From contig NC_080719.1 of NCBI RefSeq assembly GCF_019097595.1, forward strand, positions 13,008,501-13,072,500: a DNA stretch of 64,000 nt, read 5' to 3'. The notes beneath the pieces are model-generated. The model did not search any database. It worked only from the letters and a program-made list of their open reading frames with translations, and had not been told where the DNA came from. Positions 58,430 to 64,000 of the stretch are shown here, in pieces; position 1 is the stretch's first letter; the number at the start of each line of letters is the position of its first letter. The stretch comes from Hemibagrus wyckioides. Its lineage: Eukaryota > Chordata > Actinopteri > Siluriformes > Bagridae. The position numbers were made by a program, and so were the translations under genes.

Positions 58430-59120
58430 AACATCTTTTCACATTATATAGTCTAATACAAATTGGACAAAAATTGTGTTAATTAACAAAGCAAAAATAT
58501 ATAATCATTAAAGATAATACAGAAGGTGTTTATTCGACATTTTTGGAAGGAATGCCCAGTGTCACCGCATTGTAGTGAAGGACTTTACAAGAACTTAACT
58601 TCAGTAAAGAGGAAGCAAAGAGGCTGATTATGAAACTAATGTTTAGCTGCTTTAATGCAAGTGAAAAAAATGGTGGCTCAATAGTTAAGGCTCTGGGTTA
58701 CTGATTGGGTCAAACCCCAGCACTGTCACTGTTGGAACCCTCAGCAATGGTTACTGTTGGAACCTGGTCTGCTCCAGTGGTGCTGTATCATGGCTGACCC
58801 TGTGCTCTGACCTAAGCTGGGATATGCAGGGAAGGAATTCTGCTATAATGTATATGTTACAAGTAAATGCTTCTTCTTAATGGAACTGATAAGCAGAAGT
58901 GATTTGCTTTTTGATTTGCTTTCTTTGTTTCACACCATTAATGTATCAATTAAATGTAACTATGAACAGATATAATGTATGATGTGTTGTTCTTTTATAA
59001 AGGACAAAAAAATCATTAAAGAAAAAATCAAAAATGACATGCCATTACATGATGTGCTAGAATTAATCAACTTTGGGGTGATAACAATAACAATGGTGTG
59101 TTTTATTCTTCACATTAATG
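58430..59120 (+). repeat. Interspersed repeat family A, copy 18, interrupted by a SINE
   Basis: Before the SINE: gtttattcgacatttttgga and aaggaatgcccagtgtcacc. After it: gtttcacaccattaatgtat, caattaaatgtaactatgaa and gtgttttattcttcacatta. The two halves are consecutive in other copies. Confidence 0.78.
58672..58882 (+). repeat. tRNA-derived SINE, type S2, nested in family A
   Basis: A-box-like tggctcaatagttaagg at 58674, B-box-like gggtcaaacccc at about 58708-58719, body ctccagtggtgctgtatcat, ggctgaccctgtgctctgac, and tail tatatgttacaagtaaatgc followed by TTC repeats. An internal segment (gttggaaccc ... gttggaacctgg) is partly duplicated. Confidence 0.78.
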
Positions 59121-59124
59121 AGTG

Positions 59125-59950
59125 AATAGTATTTAGGTATATAAAATAATGATAAAATGCTGTATTTCCAGCTCTTTTTCATTCGTATTCTTTAATATAA
59201 ACTAGATTTGAGCTTGCCAAAAAGCATACATTTCTATAAAACATTATTACATTACAGGATAATCAAATATTTTATAATTTATGTTATATGGGTTATACTG
59301 ACCTATCATATTTCATCAAGCTCAATATGAATGGTCATTTTAAGGTAGATTTGTTTGATATAATCTTAAATAATTTTAGTACCACTACAAAATATGGGGA
59401 CACTTGAAAGATTAAAGCATGTCTATGCTTTTTCTTGTCAAAAAAAAGGAGAAATGTAGCTAAATGATAGTTCTCAGGTCTCTTGACCATCGCCAAACTG
59501 CCTTGAATTTGAATACAGATACTGACACTGATGTTGTTCTTCGAAAGATTAAATTGCGACTTGTGCCATAAATCTTTGAGATAACGCAAATATGCATGAA
59601 TGAGTAGTTCTGCAATTCTGATAACATCACGAAATCACTGTCTTCATTAAAACCATATGGCAAAAACAACCGTGAGTCAGATTCAGGGCAAACTGCTCTG
59701 AAATAATTTATAGCCAGGCCATAATTAAAGGAACAGAACTTTGAGGATATCACTCAGGCCAGGTGCATAGCCATATGGGACGACGGAAGACACGAGAGAC
59801 ACGAATACCTGGTCGAATGATCATGAATCGCTCTCTGGATTTCAGTGGACTTATTAAATCACTGTGCTGGGGGTCACAGCATGTTCAGGCTCCTTACTTC
59901 CTTCTGAATGGTCTGAAAGTTTAAAACAACACAGAGGTAATGAGATACGC
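59125..59950. other. Unassigned sequence
   Basis: No gene or repeat recognised. Overlapping minus-strand frames at 59335-59753 lack family resemblance. Confidence 0.5.
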
Positions 59951-59955
59951 ATATA

Positions 59956-60295
59956 CGCTCACCATCAACTTTATTAGGAATACCATACCAATACTCCTTT
60001 GTTCTTACAACAGCATCAGTTCTTAATGGCATGGGTTCTGTAACATGTTTGCAACATTCCTTTCCTTTGAGATTCTGCTCCACACAATCTCCACATGAGA
60101 TTGCATCACATAATTAATGCAGATTTTTCAGCAGCTCACAATCCGACCTGGTCAAACTGCAGGTTCATGCTGTGAATCTCCCGTTGACCACAACCCAAAT
60201 CGATTATACTGGATTCAGGTCTTGAGGCTGGAGAGGCTATTAAAGTTCACTTACCTTAGTGAACTTTAATATGTTCATGGAAATAGTTTGAGATG
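59956..60295 (-). pseudogene. Tc1-like transposase relic (C-terminal end plus terminus)
   Basis: The left end (cgctcaccatcaactttatt, preceded by TA) resembles the terminus of a widespread fish Tc1-like family. On the minus strand, the region complementary to about 60180-60240 encodes a degraded DDE end: QDLNPV, then a TAA where the catalytic Glu of PDLNPIEHLW would be, then SIWVVVNGRF. Further down, near 60000-60120, CCKHVTEPMP matches the usual C-terminal helix region. The 5' part and the other inverted terminus are absent. Long inactive. Confidence 0.6.
60238..60271. repeat. Perfect 14-bp-arm hairpin inside the Tc1 relic
   Basis: tattaaagttcact (60238-60251) and agtgaactttaata (60258-60271) are exact reverse complements with a 6-nt loop. 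The right arm matches what is expected of the transposon; the left looks like an inverted local copy. Confidence 0.95.
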
Positions 60296-60339
60296 CTTGT
60301 AAACAAAAAAAAGTCTTTCTATTCGTATTTTTTGGAATT

Positions 60340-60715
60340 TGATTTGGTCATATGCCAATTCCCACCCACCATCCAACTCTCCCGTATCATATGACTGCAA
60401 CCAGTTCTTCGAAATCTCCCCTATCATATGACTGCAGTTGGGATGGGTGAAGGCTCACACACACTTCCTTCGGAAACAAGTGAAGTCAGCTAACTATATC
60501 TTTAGCTTTCATCTATAGCAGAAGAGAAAATCGCTATCTGCCTTCTTTTGCATACATGATTCACAGACTCCAGTGATTCCCTGGTGTTGCTCTGATTGAC
60601 AGAAGGGAGAGAGTATCACCTTTTTGCTCTCTTGGCTCACAACTATATTGGCAGGACTTTAATTGCAATCTACTGACTAGGGCCAAAGAGTTTCAGTTGC
60701 TCCATGTATGAGACA
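60340..60715 (-). repeat. Degenerate tRNA-derived SINE-like repeat, type S4
   Basis: On the minus strand, ccctagtcagtagattgcaa followed by ttaaagtcc has tRNA-like layout with a decayed B box. The block catatgactgca occurs twice (near 60388 and 60426) within a duplicated stretch of about 22 bp. Assigned partly from memory of fish repeats; only one copy is in view. Confidence 0.4.
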
Positions 60716-60719
60716 TGAT

Positions 60720-61390
60720 CCTTCAAACAACTATTCTTAGCTTGCTTTCACACATGCCTTTGACATCTGAACAATTAAGCCACAGACCAAAAACAATTTT
60801 TATACATTACTAGTAGGATGCTTTTATCACTTTTTTGCTAAAGTTTGCAATGTGGTGAATAGTCCAGCTTGGCCTGACCAGCTCATCTCTGAACTTGTGG
60901 ACCATCTTTAGCTGCGAAGTTAGACTACTTTCTAGCTTCATCATTACTTGACTAAATTGTTCTTGACTAATTCCTTTACTCATGTTATTTTCCATCAAAG
61001 CATTAACATTTTTAATGGCAGCTGGTTATCAAATCTATAAGTGATAGATTGTGGAGTGTAATAATGACTTCATGATGTGATGTTTGTCATAAAACCCATC
61101 CCTAATTACAGCTTCATAACTGTATAAGCACAGAGATGATGAAAACCAGCTGTTCTCTGAACATAAAACAGGCATTACCACACGTTGGTGCTGATGTAAA
61201 GCTGAATTTTTTTTAAAGCAAAGATCTAGCAGCACCACCTGGTGTTCACTTGCAGCCATGACACTTTCCAGTCCTGAGCTGTGTCTGAATTCGCTTCCTA
61301 TTCGCCAGACAGTGCACCATTGTTGCAGTCGAATATATAGTGATTTCTTTCTTTCACACCAGGGCAGCTGTGTATATACGTAAGGAATGA
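60720..61390. other. Unassigned sequence
   Basis: No gene recognised. A CTCF-core-like ccacctggtg is at 61235-61244. Confidence 0.5.
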
Positions 61391-61394
61391 AACA

Positions 61395-61655
61395 CTGGGT
61401 GCTTTGCTGCTATAGGAAAATAATACTCAGTGTTGTAGTGCAGTTAGTTACCATCCCAAATTTGATTCTTTTCCTGTAACAGCACATCTCAGTATTTTAT
61501 TCCTCTTATATATCAGCAATAACTTGTTAGCCTACAAGTTCTCATTTATTCAACAACGACAAATTACACCTTTTTCCTTTTATAGTTACATTTAACATCG
61601 AGGAGCATCCTCAAAAACAAGTTGGTTCCCTTATTATTATTATTAATTCACATTT
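61395..61655 (-). repeat. Interspersed repeat family A, copy 19
   Basis: Contains gctgctataggaaaataata, gattcttttcctgtaacagc, tattttattcctcttatata, ttatagttacatttaacatc and aaaaacaagttggttccc, i.e. the distal half on the minus strand. Confidence 0.8.
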
Positions 61656-61659
61656 CCAA

Positions 61660-62258
61660 ATCTACCCTAACAGCTGTGTGTTCAGTGTATGTGAAAATGT
61701 AGCCTCTACTTTTATAGATTTCTACACATTAAAGAGAAGCAGAATCAGTTATATGCCACTTTAATTGTATCAAGTTCCAAAAGAAACTAGTAATAATAAT
61801 GTAAGAACATATCAATTAACACTGAACTAAAACCAGTGGTCATATACAAACATTGGATTTTACAACGTAATCATTTCTAAACACGAAAACTGCATTTTAA
61901 AAAGGTAGATATGAAATAAAATGTTTCTCTTGCAAAAAAAGAGCCCCAGATGACTTCTGAGTGAATAGAGGACAACAAATCTGCACAATTTATTTAGCAT
62001 CTGTAGACTTTGACGATCTGTAGAGCTTTAAATATCAGGCGATGTAAATGGTAGGTCAGAGAAAATGTCAAATCCTCAACAACTGAATGTTATCACCCTG
62101 CCGATGGTCCATAGAAGTTCTGCGTTACTTGGTCCAGCTGACTTTAGGAATATCGTAATGCTCAGTCAGTGTGTCCAGATGTCTGTTGAACTCCTTGAGG
62201 AAAAAGACAGAATCAAATTTAGCTACAGTGACCTAATATGCTTAACTCAATATATATT
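61660..62258. other. Unassigned sequence
   Basis: No gene or repeat recognised; the 77-codon frame at 62065-62298 has no family resemblance and runs into the Tc1-like element. Confidence 0.5.
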
Positions 62259-62260
62259 TA

Positions 62261-62787
62261 CACCTCTGGAAAAAAAACATGAGACCACTGCAAAATAATC
62301 AGTTTCTTATGTTTTTTTTCTTACAGGTGCATGTATTGGTGAGATGAACAGTTTTGTTTCATTTTTTTGTGAACTGCTGACAATATTTCTCCTAAATTCA
62401 AAATATAACTATTGTTATTTAGAGTGTATATTTAAAGGAAATGACAACACATCAAAATAACCCAAGATCATGGAGCATCTGCAGAGCTTTAATAACTCCA
62501 ATAAAACAAAATGCAAATAATTTATAAACAAATTGTACTAATGCTTTGGCTTAATAACATTATATTTGGTGGAATAACCCTGATGTGCATGTGTTTTGGC
62601 TCCATGCTCTCCACCAGTTTTTCACATTGCTGTTGAGTAACTTTATACCACTCTTTTTGCAAAAAAGCAAACAGCTCAGCTTTGCTTGATGATTTGCGAC
62701 CATCCATCTTCCTCTTGATGACATTCCAGAGGTTTTCAATAGTGTTCAAATCTGGAGATCTCTTTTCAAATCTCTTTTCCAGAGCTG
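62261..62787 (-). mobile_element. Internally deleted Tc1-like transposon (about 527 bp)
   Basis: Both termini are present as inverted repeats: CACCTCTGGAAAA at 62261-62273 and TTTTCCAGAGCTG at 62775-62787 (one mismatch), each flanked by TA, the Tc1/mariner target duplication. On the minus strand the left terminus runs almost directly into the end of the transposase gene, so about two thirds of a 1.6 kb-class element is missing. Such elements can only move with transposase supplied by another copy. Confidence 0.87.
62530..62756 (-). pseudogene. Tc1-like transposase, C-terminal fragment
   Basis: The minus-strand frame reads SPDLNTIENLWNVIKRKM, which is the DDE-domain end of a Tc1/mariner transposase including its third catalytic acidic residue (the E of IENLW). 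It continues through CEKLVESMEPK to the C-terminus. The DNA-binding domain and the first two catalytic Asp residues are deleted, so it is inactive. The sequence differs from the transposase at 62946-63981 (IENLW versus IEHLW and a different tail), so it is another Tc1 lineage. Confidence 0.85.
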
Positions 62788-62811
62788 TATATATACACGT
62801 GTATATATATA

Positions 62812-64000
62812 CACTATATTGCCAAAAGTATTCGCGCACCCATCCAAATAATCAGAATCAGGTGTTCCAATCACTTCCATGGCCACAGGTGTATAAAATC
62901 AAGCACCTAGGCATGCAGACTGTTTTTACAAACATTTGTGAAAGAATGGGTCGCTCTCAGGAGCTCAGTGAATTCCAGCGTGGAACTGTGATAGGATGCC
63001 ACCTGTGCAACAAATCCAGCCGTGAAATTTCCTCGCTCCTAAATATTCCACAGTCAACTGTCAGCTGTATTATAAGAATGTGGAAGTGTTTGGGAACGAC
63101 AGCAACTCAGCCACGAAGTGGTAGGCCACGTAAACTGACGGAGCGGGGTCAGCGGATGCTGAGGCGCATAGTGCGAAGAGGTCGCCAACTTTCTGCAGTC
63201 AATCGCTACAGACCTCCAAACTTCATGTGGCCTTCAGATTAGCTCAAGAACAGTGCGCAGAGAGCTTCATGGAATGGGTTTCCATGGCCGAGCAGCTGCA
63301 TCCAAGCCATACATCACCAAGTGCAATGCAAAGCGTCGGATGCAGTGGTGTAAAGCACGCCGCCACTGGACTCTAGAGCAGTGGAGACGCGTTCTCTGCA
63401 GTGACGAATCGCGCTTCTCCATCTGGCAATCTGATGGACGAGTCTGGGTTTGGCGGTTGCCAGGAGAACGGTACTTGTCTGACTGCATTGTGCCAAGTGT
63501 AAAGTTTGGTGGAGGGGGGATTATGGTGTGGGGTTGTTTTTCAGGAGCTGGGCTTGGCCCCTTAGTTCCAGTGAAAGGAACTCTGAATGCTTCTGAATGA
63601 GCATACCAAGACATTTTGGACAATTCCATGCTCCCAACTTTGTGGGAACAGTTTGGAGCTGGCCCCTTCCTCTTCCAACATGACTGTGCACCAGTGCACA
63701 AAGCAAGGTCCATAAAGACATGGATGACAGAGTCTGGTGTGGATGAACTTGACTGGCCTGCACAGAGTCCTGACCTCAACCCGATAGAACACCTTTGGGA
63801 TGAATTAGAGCGGAGACTGAGAGCCAGGCCTTCTCGTCCAACATCAGTGTGTGACCTCACAAATGCGCTTCTGGAAGAATGGTCAAAAATTCCCATAAAC
63901 ACACTCCTAAACCTTGTGGACAGCCTTCCCAGAAGAGTTGAAGCTGTTATAGCTGCAAAGGGTGGACCGACGTCATATTGAACCCTATGGATTAGGAATG
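62812..64000 (+). mobile_element. Tc1-like transposon, right end beyond the window
   Basis: The left terminus cactatattgccaaaagt follows TA at 62810-62811. It is a fish Tc1-like family terminus I recognise. A short 5' region leads to the transposase at 62946. The transposase stop is at 63979-63981 and the 3' region is just starting at the window edge, so roughly the last 60-100 bp with the second terminus lie outside. Confidence 0.9.
62946..63981 (+). pseudogene. Tc1-like DD34E transposase, one frameshift and one in-frame stop
   Basis: A cut-and-paste transposase that binds terminal repeats and integrates at TA. It starts at ATG 62946 (MGRSQELSEF). Residues about 24-47 form the first helix-turn-helix (SSREISSLLNIPQSTV) and GRPRKL at 59-64 is the linker motif of paired-like DNA-binding domains. 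The first frame ends at 63242. The reading continues one frame over from about 63200, so a small indel lies near 63195-63205. The second frame carries the first catalytic Asp (CSDESRF, 63403-63405). It stops at TGA 63598-63600, created by a 6-bp insertion (gaatga). The same frame resumes at 63601 with the second Asp (FQHDCAPVH, 63682-63684) and the Glu (PDLNPIEHLW, 63787-63789). Exactly 34 residues separate these two, as in Tc1. All three catalytic residues survive; only two small lesions disable it, implying recent inactivation. Confidence 0.92.

Noticed and set aside
63267..63902. 211-codon minus-strand frame
   Set aside because: Antisense shadow of the Tc1 transposase.

Overview
This window looks like non-coding nuclear DNA of a teleost fish. 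The evidence is AT-rich low-CpG sequence, very many (CA)n, (GA)n and (AAT)n microsatellites, several tRNA-derived SINE types, a 5'-truncated LINE of the L2 clade, and three Tc1-like DNA transposons whose ends match my memory of fish families. The repeat mix makes me favour a catfish-like (otophysan) fish, but that rests on recall and is not demonstrated here. I found no convincing host protein-coding gene, tRNA, rRNA or other RNA gene, and no CRISPR array or bacterial-type feature. Nearly all open frames are short and are shadows of simple repeats or chance; the two substantial coding traces are transposon pseudogenes. Layout: 0-5 kb holds a degenerate interspersed repeat (family C) and the first of many copies of a roughly 1 kb repeat named family A here. 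5-6 kb is dense in microsatellites beside a tRNA-type SINE. 7-28 kb is mostly unique sequence with about a dozen family A pieces; one near 18.1-18.4 kb carries a perfect 88-bp inverted duplication around an (AAT)n tract. 28-33 kb is the longest repeat-poor stretch and holds plausible conserved non-coding elements. 33-43 kb holds a small repeat family (family F, three copies and a fragment), a degenerate 19-bp-period minisatellite, several SINEs and a second family C copy split by a SINE. 43-48 kb has two more family A copies and microsatellites. 49.1-50.4 kb is the L2 pseudogene. 51-57 kb has a 33-bp perfect palindrome, more family A, a repeat-free segment with two perfect POU octamers (54.7-55.3 kb), a long SINE and a third family C copy. 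58-64 kb is a mobile-element graveyard: family A split by a SINE, a Tc1 relic with a stop at its catalytic Glu codon, another SINE, an internally deleted Tc1-like element, and a nearly complete Tc1-like element running off the right edge. Nothing here works as a gene system. The story is layered transposition (SINEs inside family A and family C, three Tc1 lineages side by side) plus local template-switch-like rearrangements that made perfect palindromes. The regulatory candidates are motif-level inferences that need conservation data.
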